Part shown: positions 15,312-24,016 of the stretch, one piece after another
Position numbering within the stretch: the stretch's first letter is position 1
Layout: every line of letters starts with the position of its first letter
Virus record (IMG/VR): IMGVR_UViG_3300022689_000315
Span: 1-33,148 of that record
Origin: a virus
Strand: one strand, 5' to 3'
DNA length: 33,148 bases
Made by a program: the position numbers and the translations under genes
The notes under the pieces: generated by a model
The model's database searches: none
What the model was told of the DNA's origin: nothing
Seen by the model: only the letters and a program-made list of their open reading frames with translations

Positions 15312-15742
15312 CGCCGGCCGATCCCGAGAGGGTCATCGCGGCGGCGCGCGCGTGGCTCGGCACGCCGTATCACGACCAGGCGAGCCTGCTCGGCGTCGGC
15401 TGCGATTGCCTCGGGCTCGCCCGGGGCATCTGGCGCGAGGTCGTCGGCCCCGAGCAGTTCCCGATCCCGCCCTACAGCCGCGACTGGGGCGAGACCGGCC
15501 CGCGCGAGGTGTTGGCCGAAGGCGCGCGACGCATGATGATCGAGGTGGAACCGGCAGAGGCCGGTTCCGGCGCGCTGGTACTGTTCCGGATGATGCCGCG
15601 CGCCATCGCCAAGCATGTGGGGATCGTCACCACGCCCGACACCTTCCTCCACGCCTACGAGCGGCTCGGCGTGATCGAGGAACCGCTCACTCCGTCCTGG
15701 CGGCGGCGCATCGCTTTCGCCTTCCTGTTCCCGCAAAGCTGA
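15308..15742 (+). CDS. NlpC/P60 tail peptidase (GTA gp14-like)
   Basis: A 144-residue cysteine peptidase associated with the tail tip, which opens the cell wall during injection. The catalytic Cys34 lies in GVGCDCLGLARGIW, a histidine in AKHVGIVTT (His103) and another in FLHAYERLG (His115). Equivalent to ORFg14 of the gene transfer agent. The start is a GTG overlapping the DUF2163 stop; a nine-base gap separates it from the giant tail gene. Confidence 0.9.
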   Translation: MTPADPERVIAAARAWLGTPYHDQASLLGVGCDCLGLARGIWREVVGPEQFPIPPYSRDWGETGPREVLAEGARRMMIEVEPAEAGSGALVLFRMMPRAIAKHVGIVTTPDTFLHAYERLGVIEEPLTPSWRRRIAFAFLFPQS

Positions 15743-15751
15743 GACGCGATC

Positions 15752-18700
15752 ATGGCAACGCTTGTCCTCGGCGCGGCCGGCGCCGCCATCGGCGGTTCGA
15801 TCGGCGGGACGATCCTCGGCGTGAGCGCCGCGACCATCGGCGGGTTCGTCGGTTCCACCATCGGCTCGGTGGTCGACAGCTGGATCGTGTCCTCGCTCGC
15901 GCCCACCCAGCGCATCGAGGGGCCCCGTCTCGACAGCCTTCGGATCACGTCCTCGACCGAAGGCGCCGTCATCCCGCGCGTCTATGGCCGCATGCGCATG
16001 GGCGGCAACGTCATCTGGGCGACCGATTTCCGCGAGGAGACGAAAACCACGACGCAGGGCGGCGGCAAGGGTGGCGGGGGCGGCGGCAAGGTCAAGACCA
16101 CCGAGTATCTCTACTACGCGAGCTTCGCCGTGGCCCTCTGCGAGGGCCCGATCACCGGCATCGGCCGCATCTGGGCGGACGGGAAGCTTCTCGACACTGC
16201 GGGCATTACCTGGCGATGGTATCCGGGCGATGAGGCACAGCCCGCGGACCCGTTCATCGCGGCCAAGATGGGCGCCGCGAGAACGCCGGCCTATCGCGGC
16301 ACGGCCTATGTGGTCTTCGAGGAGCTCCCGCTTGGCAACTACGGCAACCGCCTGCCGCAGCTGTCCTTCGAGGTTTTCCGCCCGCTGGCCGATCCCGACA
16401 CCGCCGAGGGGCTGACGCAGGCCGTCACCATGATCCCGGCCTCGGGCGAGTTCACCTATGCGACGGCCGGCATCCGCAAGGGCAGCGGCGGGGCGCAGGT
16501 CCCCGAGAACCTGAACGCGCTGTCGGACACCGCTGACATGGTGGTGGCGCTGGACCGCCTGCAGGCGATGGCGCCGAAGGTGGAGAGCGTCAGCCTCGTC
16601 GTCGCCTGGTTCGGAAACGACTTGCGTGCGGGCGACTGCGCCATTCGCCCCGGCGTCGAGGTCTCAGCCAAGACCACCAGCCCGCAGACGTGGTCAGTCA
16701 ATGGCGTCTCGCGCGCCGCCGCGCATCTCGTCAGTCGCGACGACCAGGACCGACCCGTCTATGGCGGCACGCCGGCAGACTTCGCGGTGGTGCAGGCGAT
16801 CCAGGAGATGAAGGCCCGCGGGCTGCGCGTCACCTTCTATCCGTTCATCCTGATGGACGTGCCGCCCGGCAACACGCTGCCGAACCCGTATTCCGACAAC
16901 GCCGCCGAGACGGGGCAGCCGGCCTTTCCGTGGCGGGGCCGGATCTCCTGCTCGCCGGCCGCCGGCTACGCCGGGACCGTGGACAAGAGCGGTGCGGCGG
17001 CGAGCCAGGTCTCGGCCTTCTTCGGCGCAGCCAGCCCATCCGACTTCGCGGTCTCGGGCGAGACCGTCTCCTGGACCGGGGCGGCCGGCGACTGGGGTCT
17101 GCGCCGCATGGTGCTGCACTATGCCCATCTCTGTGCCGCGGCGGGTGGCGTCGACGCCTTCCTGATCGGGACCGAGATGCGCGGGCTGACCACGATCCGG
17201 TCGGGCGCAAGCGCGTATCCTGCTGTGCAGGCGTTTCGCGATCTGGCGGCCGATGTGCGCTCGATCCTCGGGGCCAACACGAAGATCGGCTATGCGGCCG
17301 ACTGGTCGGAGTATTTCGGGCATCAGCCTGGCGACGGCAGTGGCGACGTGTTCTTCCATCTCGACCCGCTCTGGGCCGACCCCGAGATCGATTTCGTCGG
17401 AATCGACAACTACATGCCGCTCTCCGACTGGCGGGACGGGTTCGAGCATGCGGACGCGGCAGAGGGCTGGCCCGCGATCTACGACCGCGCCTACCTGCAA
17501 GGGAACATCGCGGGCGGCGAAGGCTTCGACTGGTTCTACGCCAGCGCGGCCGACCGCTCGGCGCAAATCCGCACCGCAATCACGGACGGCGCCTTGGGCA
17601 AGCCATGGGTGTTCCGCTACAAGGATCTCCGCAGCTGGTGGTCGAACCAGCATTACGATCGCCCGGGCGGGGTGGAGAGCGGGACGCCGACCGCATGGGT
17701 GCCCGAGTCCAAGCCGATCTGGTTCACCGAGCTCGGCTGCCCCGCCATCGACCGGGGGACCAACCAGCCGAACGTCTTCTTCGACCCGAAATCCTCGGAG
17801 AGCTTCGTGCCGTACTTTTCCCGCGGCTGGCGGGACGATGCGATCCAGCGGGCCTATCTCGAGGCGACCTATCTCTGGTGGAGCGAGGCCGAAAACAACC
17901 CGCTCTCGTCGGCCTACGGCGGTCGCATGGTGCACGTCCCCGAATGCGCCGCCTGGACCTGGGACGCGCGCCCCTATCCGTTCTTCCCGGCGCTGACCGA
18001 CGTCTGGACGGACGGGGCGAACTGGCGGCTCGGCCATTGGCTGACGGGGAGGCTGGGAGCGGTGTCGCTGGCGGCGCTCGTGCGGCACCTCTGCCTGCGC
18101 GCCGGGCTTCCCGAGAGCCAGATCGACGTCACCAACCTCTGGGGCGCGGTGGAAGGCTATGCCATCGGAGCGCTGGAGAGCCCGCGCGCCTCGATCACCA
18201 CGCTCTCCCGCCACTTCGGCTTCGACGCAGTCGAGACCGAAGGCGTGATCCGTTTCGTGATGCGTGGCCGGGCAGCTGTCGCCACCGTCTCGCCAGACGA
18301 TCTCGTCGCCGCGCGGGAAGGCGATGGGCTCGAGCTGACCCGCGGCCAGGAGACCGAACTGCCGCAGGCCCTGAAGTGGCAGGTCGCCCGCACCGACGAG
18401 GACTACGAGGCCGCGCAGGTCGAGGCCCGGCGCATCACCGTCGACACGACCCGCATCGCGTCGGAGTCCTTCCCGATGGCGGTGCCGCCCGAAGAGGCCG
18501 AGCGCCGCTGCCGGCGCGCCCTTATGGAAGCTTGGACCGGCCGCGAGAGCGCGGTCTTTCGACTGCCGCCGTCGTGGCTGGCGCTCGATCCCGCCGATGT
18601 CGTCACCTTCGCTCATGACGGTCGCGCCGTCCCGCTGCGGCTCGTCTCCATCGCCGATGCCGACGCGCGCGGCATCGAGGCGGTGCGCCAGGATCGAGAG

Positions 18701-19720
18701 GCCTACGACCTGCCGCCCGGCGCGCCGCGGCCCTCGGCGCTGTCGCAGGCGGTGGTTTTCGGCGCGCCCGAGGCGGTGCTGCTGGACTTGCCGCAGCTGA
18801 CCGAGGACCAGCCCGCGCATCGGCCCTTCGCTGCGGCGCATGCGGTGCCGTGGCCGGGCGAGATCGCGGTGTTCCGCAGCCCCTCGACCGACGGCTTCGA
18901 GCTGCTCACCAGCTTCGGCACGAGGGCCCGGATTGGGAAGCTGGTCTCGAACCTCTACGCCGGCCCAACGTCGCGCTTCGATATTGGCAACGTCCTGGTG
19001 GTCGATCTTCTGTCCGGCACGCTGGAAAGCGTCACCGACCTGACGCTGTTCGGCGGCGCCAACGCGCTGGCGGTGGAAACCGCGTCGGGCGTCTGGGAGA
19101 TCGTTCAGGCGGGCGAGGTCGAGCTAATCGCGCCAAGCCGCTATCGTCTGACCCGCTTGCTGCGCGGCCAGCGCGGCACGGAGGGGGCCATGGCCAATCC
19201 CACGCCCGCTGGCGCGCGGGTGGTGGTGCTCGAAGACAGCCTCGCCTCGCTGCCGATCGCCGAGGCCGACCTCGGCATCCCGTGGAACTGGCGCATCGGC
19301 CCCGCGAGCCGCCCGGTGACCGACGAGACCTATGTCGCGCAGGCTTTCACGCCCGCGGGCGTCGGGCTGCGGCCATTCTCCGTTGCGCATGTGGAGCAGC
19401 CATGGCGAAAGCCGCGCTCGCCCGGCGATCTGATGATCCGCTGGATGCGCCGGTCCCGCGCGCTGGCGGCCGACAGCTGGGGCGGGCTTGAGGTGCCGCT
19501 GGCCGAGGAGATCGAAGCCTACGAGGTCGAGATCATCGACGGTGCGACCGTGAAGCGGGTGCTGAGCACGACCACCACCAGCGCCGTCTACACCGCCGCC
19601 CAGCAGACCGCCGATTGGGGCGCGCTGCTCGGCCCCGGCGACACGCTCGACATCCGCATCTTTCAGCTCTCCGCCCTTGTCGGGCGGGGCGCGCCCAAGA
19701 CCGTCACGCTCACGTTCTGA
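15752..19720 (+). CDS. giant baseplate/tail-tip protein with GTA TIM barrel (gp15-like)
   Basis: A 1322-residue protein. The N-terminal 80 residues are Gly/Ala/Ile-rich (AAIGGSIGGTILGVSAATIG), followed by a glycine-rich loop GGGKGGGGGGKVKTTEY and the conserved YYASFAVALCEGPITGIGRI. Residues about 430-720 are the TIM-barrel-like domain (IGYAADWSEYFGH, FVGIDNYMPLSDWRDG, WFTELGCPAIDRGTNQPN, VPECAAWTWDARPYPFFP), and the C-terminal part is the phage_tail_3-like receptor-side region. This is the homologue of ORFg15, which forms the tail hub and contacts the host. No frameshift or stop interrupts it. Confidence 0.92.
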   Translation: MATLVLGAAGAAIGGSIGGTILGVSAATIGGFVGSTIGSVVDSWIVSSLAPTQRIEGPRLDSLRITSSTEGAVIPRVYGRMRMGGNVIWATDFREETKTTTQGGGKGGGGGGKVKTTEYLYYASFAVALCEGPITGIGRIWADGKLLDTAGITWRWYPGDEAQPADPFIAAKMGAARTPAYRGTAYVVFEELPLGNYGNRLPQLSFEVFRPLADPDTAEGLTQAVTMIPASGEFTYATAGIRKGSGGAQVPENLNALSDTADMVVALDRLQAMAPKVESVSLVVAWFGNDLRAGDCAIRPGVEVSAKTTSPQTWSVNGVSRAAAHLVSRDDQDRPVYGGTPADFAVVQAIQEMKARGLRVTFYPFILMDVPPGNTLPNPYSDNAAETGQPAFPWRGRISCSPAAGYAGTVDKSGAAASQVSAFFGAASPSDFAVSGETVSWTGAAGDWGLRRMVLHYAHLCAAAGGVDAFLIGTEMRGLTTIRSGASAYPAVQAFRDLAADVRSILGANTKIGYAADWSEYFGHQPGDGSGDVFFHLDPLWADPEIDFVGIDNYMPLSDWRDGFEHADAAEGWPAIYDRAYLQGNIAGGEGFDWFYASAADRSAQIRTAITDGALGKPWVFRYKDLRSWWSNQHYDRPGGVESGTPTAWVPESKPIWFTELGCPAIDRGTNQPNVFFDPKSSESFVPYFSRGWRDDAIQRAYLEATYLWWSEAENNPLSSAYGGRMVHVPECAAWTWDARPYPFFPALTDVWTDGANWRLGHWLTGRLGAVSLAALVRHLCLRAGLPESQIDVTNLWGAVEGYAIGALESPRASITTLSRHFGFDAVETEGVIRFVMRGRAAVATVSPDDLVAAREGDGLELTRGQETELPQALKWQVARTDEDYEAAQVEARRITVDTTRIASESFPMAVPPEEAERRCRRALMEAWTGRESAVFRLPPSWLALDPADVVTFAHDGRAVPLRLVSIADADARGIEAVRQDREAYDLPPGAPRPSALSQAVVFGAPEAVLLDLPQLTEDQPAHRPFAAAHAVPWPGEIAVFRSPSTDGFELLTSFGTRARIGKLVSNLYAGPTSRFDIGNVLVVDLLSGTLESVTDLTLFGGANALAVETASGVWEIVQAGEVELIAPSRYRLTRLLRGQRGTEGAMANPTPAGARVVVLEDSLASLPIAEADLGIPWNWRIGPASRPVTDETYVAQAFTPAGVGLRPFSVAHVEQPWRKPRSPGDLMIRWMRRSRALAADSWGGLEVPLAEEIEAYEVEIIDGATVKRVLSTTTTSAVYTAAQQTADWGALLGPGDTLDIRIFQLSALVGRGAPKTVTLTF

Positions 19721-19730
19721 AGGCCATCTC

Positions 19731-20807
19731 ATGTCCGACGCCACGACCCATCTGCTGCTGCCCTACATCATGGCTGCGCAGGCCCAGAAGCATGTTACCC
19801 ACAACGAGGCGCTGCGGATCCTCGACGGGCTGGTCCATCTCTCGGTTCTCGACCGTGATCTGGCAGCACCCCCAGCGAGCCCCACCGACGGCGATCGCTA
19901 CATTGTCGCCTCCGGCGCGACGGGCGACTGGACGGGCTGGGATCTGAACGTCGCGCTCTGGACCGACGGCGCTTGGCTACGCCTGCCGCCCCGGACCGGC
20001 TGGCGGGCGTGGGTCGAGTACGAAGGTCTCCTGCTGGTCTATGACGGCGCAAACTGGATCGGGACAACCCCGGCGTCGCTGCAGAACATGGCGCTCCTCG
20101 GGGTCGGCACGACGGCGGATGCGTCGAACCCGTTCTCGGCAAAGCTGAACGCGGCACTCTGGACCGCCAAGACCGTGGCCGAGGGCGGCACGGGCGATCT
20201 GTTCTACACCATGAATAAGGAGGCCGCGGGCGACGATCTCGGGCTGACGCTGCAGACCGGCTTCGTGACCAAGGCGCTGGTGGGGCTCTTCGGCTCGGAC
20301 CGCTTCCGCCTCGCTGTCTCGGCCGACGGCAGCACCTTCTTCGACGGGCTCAGCGTCGACAACGCCACCGGCATCGTCGACCAGCCGCGTCTGCCGCGCT
20401 TCAAGGCCTACACGAACTACGACAACTATGTCGGCGTCGGGACCTGGACGAAGATCGCCATCAACAACACCGACTATAACGATCAGAGCGCCTTCGATGC
20501 CGCGAACAACCGCTTCGTGGCCCCGGTGGAAGGCACCTACCTCTTCGGCGCGACGCTCCTCTACAAGGTGAACGCCAGCACGTCGGCGCGGATGAGCGGG
20601 CGGCTCGCTTTGAACGGCACGACCGAGATCCGCGGTTCGCGCGGCGAGATAAGCGGCGCGCATGTCTCGGAGGCGACGGCGCTTTGGCTGCAGACGATGG
20701 TCGCGCTCACCGCCGGTGACACCGTGGAGCTGCAAGGCAACTTCCGAGCCGCGGACGGCTACTTCGCCGCCGAACACACATCGTTCTGGGGCTGCAAGAT
20801 TGGCTAA
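19731..20807 (+). CDS. DUF2793 tail fibre-like protein with C1q-like end
   Basis: A 358-residue protein. The first 110 residues are DUF2793: LLLPYIMAAQAQKHVTHNEA, DGDRYIVASGATGDWTGWD, GWRAWVEYEGLLLVYDG. The C-terminal 130 residues (FKAYTNYDNYVGVGTWTKI, VEGTYLFGATLLYK, TVELQGNFRAADGYF) resemble a C1q-type jelly roll, common in trimeric receptor-binding proteins. Probable host-recognition fibre and the last gene of the tail operon. ATG 19731 lies ten bases after the previous stop. Confidence 0.8.
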   Translation: MSDATTHLLLPYIMAAQAQKHVTHNEALRILDGLVHLSVLDRDLAAPPASPTDGDRYIVASGATGDWTGWDLNVALWTDGAWLRLPPRTGWRAWVEYEGLLLVYDGANWIGTTPASLQNMALLGVGTTADASNPFSAKLNAALWTAKTVAEGGTGDLFYTMNKEAAGDDLGLTLQTGFVTKALVGLFGSDRFRLAVSADGSTFFDGLSVDNATGIVDQPRLPRFKAYTNYDNYVGVGTWTKIAINNTDYNDQSAFDAANNRFVAPVEGTYLFGATLLYKVNASTSARMSGRLALNGTTEIRGSRGEISGAHVSEATALWLQTMVALTAGDTVELQGNFRAADGYFAAEHTSFWGCKIG

Positions 20808-21030
20808 GGGGAACACATAGGGGGACGTTAGCCCGGAGCGGTGTCAAGATAGCGACCGATGTGAGCTTCTTGGACTGGGGACCGATCGCGCTCCTCGCAC
20901 TGCCGCTCCGGAAGCATGAACTTCGGCGCGATAAGGATCTCCGTGAGTTGGTGCAAGCAAACCTCCACTCCACCGGCATCGGATTAGCCGAGAGGTTTGT
21001 CGAACGATCCGTCCGCCCAGGAGGGTTTTC

Positions 21031-21084
21031 GTGTTACAAAAAATCGTTCAGGTTCTTGTCACACGGAAAGCCTTGAGCTAGCCT
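21031..21084 (+). promoter_or_regulatory. inverted repeat over a possible promoter of the methyltransferase gene
   Basis: GTGTTACAA (21031-21039) and TTGTCACAC (21056-21064) form an inverted repeat with one mismatch. TTGTCA (21056-21061) with TAGCCT (21079-21084) at 17 bases could be a promoter, though the -10 is poor. The gene downstream begins with a ribbon-helix-helix domain, so autoregulation through this site is plausible. The gap 20808-21112 holds no other convincing gene. Confidence 0.4.
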
Positions 21085-21112
21085 GTTCATGTGAGGCAGG
21101 CGAGGACTGAGT

Positions 21113-22378
21113 ATGGCAAGGCCAAAAGCTGAAAACCCCCGAACAAGAGTCACAAACATCAGATTGACCGCCGAGGAGCGTGTCGCCTTCGAGCAGGCTG
21201 CGGATGCCGCAGGATACAAGAGCGTTAGCGAGTATGTTCGCTTTTTGCATGAGCAGTTCAACGCTGCAGGTAAGGGCCAAGATCAGCCCCCATCCGCAGA
21301 TCCTGCAGAGTATCCTGCCTCGCATCTCCGCGTATTCCATAGAAGTCACCACGGATCGATACTGTGGGGCGATTCACGCGCTTGGCTCTTCAACAAAGCC
21401 AAACCGAGCAGCGTCGATCTGATCATGACCAGCCCGCCCTTCGGCCTCGTGCGGAAGAAGAGCTACGGCAATGAGGATGCGGATCGCTACTGCGACTGGT
21501 TCCGGCCCTTTGCCGAGGGCTTTCACCGCGTCCTGAAGGACACGGGCAGCCTCGTCATTGACATCGGCGGTGCCTGGGTCCCCGGCCAGCCCACACGCAG
21601 CCTCTACCATTTCAAGCTGCTGGTCATGCTCGTCGAGGAGTATGGCTTCCACCTGTGCCAAGAGCACTACTGGTGGAACCCGTCCAAGCTCCCGACACCC
21701 GCCGAATGGGTGAATGTCCGCCGCGTGCGCGTCAAAGATGCCGTCAACACCGTCTGGTGGCTGTCCAAAACGCCCTTCCCGAAGGCCAACAACAAGCGCA
21801 TCCTGGCCCCCTACAGTGCGTCGATGAAACAGCTCCTCAAGACAGGCTACAAAGCCAAGCTGCGGCCTTCGGGACATGACATTTCCGACAAGTTCAGCCG
21901 AGACAACGGCGGCTCCGTCCCGCCGAACCTGCTGGCTATCGCGAATACCGAGTCCAATGGCCGCTACCAGGATCATTGTCGCGCCGAGAACATCGCCATT
22001 CATCCGGCCCGCTTCCCCGCGCAGCTTCCCGAATACTTCATCCGATTTCTTACCGATCCGGGCGATCTGGTCTTCGACCCCTTCGGCGGCTCCTGCGTCA
22101 CCGGCGTCGTGGCCGAGAACCTGAGGCGGCAATGGGTATGCTGCGAATTGTCCGAGGAATACCTGCTCGGGGCCAAGGCGCGCTTCGAGCCGACCCTGCA
22201 ACCGCTCCCGCAAGATCGGGGGATGCCCTACGAGATCGCCGCGCCCTGCGCCCGTCCCGTCGCTGAAGGAGACGTCCCCCTCTTCGAAGATGGCGGCCGC
22301 CAGCGGCCCGCAGCCATGCGGAAGAAGAAAGAGGACGAGGCGCATGTGCAGGCGCCGTCTGCGACCGCCGCGGAGTGA
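21113..22378 (+). CDS. SPPF-type DNA methyltransferase with RHH-like N-terminus
   Basis: A 421-residue protein. Residues 10-48 (RTRVTNIRLTAEERVAFEQA and SVSEYVRFLHEQ) look like a ribbon-helix-helix DNA-binding domain. The methyltransferase follows: LWGDSRAWL, catalytic TSPPFG at 106-111, VIDIGGAWVPGQP, a long target region with WWNPSKLPTPAEW, and the AdoMet motif VFDPFGGSCVTG near 320-331. TSPPF suggests N4-cytosine, though N6-adenine is possible. A GAGGA lies before the ATG. The stop overlaps a GIY-YIG gene as GTGA. McrBC-type genes face it from the other strand, suggesting a restriction-modification role in which this enzyme protects self DNA. Confidence 0.85.
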   Translation: MARPKAENPRTRVTNIRLTAEERVAFEQAADAAGYKSVSEYVRFLHEQFNAAGKGQDQPPSADPAEYPASHLRVFHRSHHGSILWGDSRAWLFNKAKPSSVDLIMTSPPFGLVRKKSYGNEDADRYCDWFRPFAEGFHRVLKDTGSLVIDIGGAWVPGQPTRSLYHFKLLVMLVEEYGFHLCQEHYWWNPSKLPTPAEWVNVRRVRVKDAVNTVWWLSKTPFPKANNKRILAPYSASMKQLLKTGYKAKLRPSGHDISDKFSRDNGGSVPPNLLAIANTESNGRYQDHCRAENIAIHPARFPAQLPEYFIRFLTDPGDLVFDPFGGSCVTGVVAENLRRQWVCCELSEEYLLGAKARFEPTLQPLPQDRGMPYEIAAPCARPVAEGDVPLFEDGGRQRPAAMRKKKEDEAHVQAPSATAAE

Positions 22379-22791
22379 GCGCCTCTGTGACGCTCGACGA
22401 GCTCGGGTTTCTTCCGACCATCTCCATGGGCACGGCCGACTGGACGGCCGTGCCCGACACGCCCGGCGTCTATGTCATCTTCGACCGCGGCGAGGTCATC
22501 TATGTCGGTATGGCCGGTCGGAACGGCAAAGGCTCCCTGCGCAAGCGGCTGCGCGACCATTCCACAGGTCAGGTCGTGAACATGTTCGCGCAGTATATGC
22601 TGTTCAATCGGCTGCTCGATCCCGTCGATCTACCGCGAAGCCCGCAGGAGGCAGGACAACGTTGCCGCGCCTATATCAGGGAACACTGCACGGCCCGCGC
22701 GCTGCCATCTGAAGATGGCGCCGCCGCCCGCGCCATCGAGATTCAGTTGCGCTTGAAACTCGCCCCAACTTTCAACCCGGTCAAGGGCTGA
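22375..22791 (+). CDS. GIY-YIG family nuclease-like protein
   Basis: A 138-residue protein. TPGVYVIFDRGEVIYVGMAG (GVY at 31-33, YVG at 43-45) and the following GSLRKRLRDHSTG are the GIY-YIG signature and its arginine helix. A C-terminal RAIEIQLRLKLAPTFNP carries the expected Glu and Asn. There is no second domain, so it may need a partner for specificity. It is coupled to the methyltransferase through GTGA and its last 11 bases overlap the 3' end of the McrC-like gene on the other strand. Confidence 0.8.
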   Translation: MSASVTLDELGFLPTISMGTADWTAVPDTPGVYVIFDRGEVIYVGMAGRNGKGSLRKRLRDHSTGQVVNMFAQYMLFNRLLDPVDLPRSPQEAGQRCRAYIREHCTARALPSEDGAAARAIEIQLRLKLAPTFNPVKG

Positions 22792-24016
22792 GCCGCTCGC
22801 GCACCCAAGCATGCAGGCTGCCATCCGTCAGCCCGGTAAAATCCACCGCTCGCGGCGCCGCGGCATGTTCATCCAGAAGGGCGGGGGTATCACGGCTCAG
22901 AGCGATCAGCGAAGCCCGCACGAGATCGTCCAGTTCGGCTTCCGGAACATAGCCGCGCGCATAGCGCACGACCTGACCGGCCGCTTCACGGAAGCGGGCA
23001 TTGGCCGTGTCTCCGGCCAGATACTTCACCTCGACGATCCCGCGCGCCTTCTGGGCGTCACGGTCAGCGATGACCAGATCGGGCCGATCACTAGAGAGCT
23101 TCATCCCGTATGCAGTCAGCAAGCGTTCGAGTCGTTCTTCTGAAGGCTCCGGCGGCGGCGCCGTGAACACCCCGCCGCCGCCTTGCCAGAAGATCGCAAA
23201 GCGCCCGCAGGTGATAATCGGCGCGCCGGCCGTCTTGCCGAGGACGGCCAGCGTCATCTTCTCACCGGTCTCCGCTGCGAGCGCTTCTCCGATCCCGAGG
23301 CCGACCGCCAGCTCAAACCGCCGCCACGGTTCGAGCGGGCCCATCAGCGTGCTGTGCAGAACCTCACAAAGCACGTCCTCGCGTCCCGCCTCGATCGCCG
23401 AAAGCGTGTTGTAGGCCGCAATCGCCAGCCGGTAGATCATGCGCCGTGATCGGGCGGCATCGCGGAGGGCACCCGGTCCAGGCCGTCTGTGAACGGCCAC
23501 GGCCTTCAGCGGCTCGCGCAAGGCGTCGAGCCGTTTGACCGCCGTGACATCGGCCATCGCGGCCTCGATCACGCCGGCATAGCCCGAGTCCGGCGGCTGA
23601 AGCGCAAAGAGACGGCCGGCATAGGTCGCCACCATATGCACCACCCACGCCACTACCTGGTTCGGGCCTGTGTTGAAGCTGCGCACCGGTTCCTCGTAGA
23701 GCACCAGCGACGGATGGCCGGAGACGCGCCGCGCCAGCGTCGTGCCGCGAGCGTCGATCCGTCCGCGTGCCACGGCATCATCCATCCGCCGCTCAAGTTG
23801 CAGCAGGCTTTGCGCCTCGTGGCGGTGTGAGAGCACGTAGCGCAGGAAGGCCAAGACAGGCGGCGAGATCGCCCAATGGGCGCGAAGCAAATCGAGATCA
23901 CGCGCCAGATCGAGATGAGGCCTGCCGACGCCTGTCTGCGTGCTTTGCCGAAAATACCGCAGGAGGATCCCTGCAGCATAGTCCGAGATCGCCTGATCGC
24001 GGTCGCGCGCGTCCAT
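22781..24016 (-). CDS. mcrC: McrC-family nuclease subunit
   Basis: A 411-residue protein with a PD-(D/E)xK nuclease core in its C-terminal third: RPDLVIADRD (Asp313) and GIVEVKYLAG (Glu329, Lys331), followed by a helix with QVVRYARGY. The central part (YEEPVRSFNTGPNQVVAWVV, LHSTLMGPLEPWRRFELAVG) fits the McrC / LlaJI-R2 family, in which this subunit cuts DNA when driven by an McrB-type NTPase. The ATG at 24016 overlaps the stop of the McrB-like gene (TAATG), so the two are one operon. The symbol is at family level. Confidence 0.82.
   Translation of the reverse strand: MDARDRDQAISDYAAGILLRYFRQSTQTGVGRPHLDLARDLDLLRAHWAISPPVLAFLRYVLSHRHEAQSLLQLERRMDDAVARGRIDARGTTLARRVSGHPSLVLYEEPVRSFNTGPNQVVAWVVHMVATYAGRLFALQPPDSGYAGVIEAAMADVTAVKRLDALREPLKAVAVHRRPGPGALRDAARSRRMIYRLAIAAYNTLSAIEAGREDVLCEVLHSTLMGPLEPWRRFELAVGLGIGEALAAETGEKMTLAVLGKTAGAPIITCGRFAIFWQGGGGVFTAPPPEPSEERLERLLTAYGMKLSSDRPDLVIADRDAQKARGIVEVKYLAGDTANARFREAAGQVVRYARGYVPEAELDDLVRASLIALSRDTPALLDEHAAAPRAVDFTGLTDGSLHAWVRERLSP

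Noticed and set aside
16694-18841. 715-codon antisense frame within the giant tail gene
   Set aside because: A composition shadow of the GTA TIM-barrel gene, with no recognisable motif or start signal.
20861-21076. 71-codon frame from a GTG before the methyltransferase gene
   Set aside because: It runs through the probable promoter and operator, has no family resemblance and no clear ribosome site.
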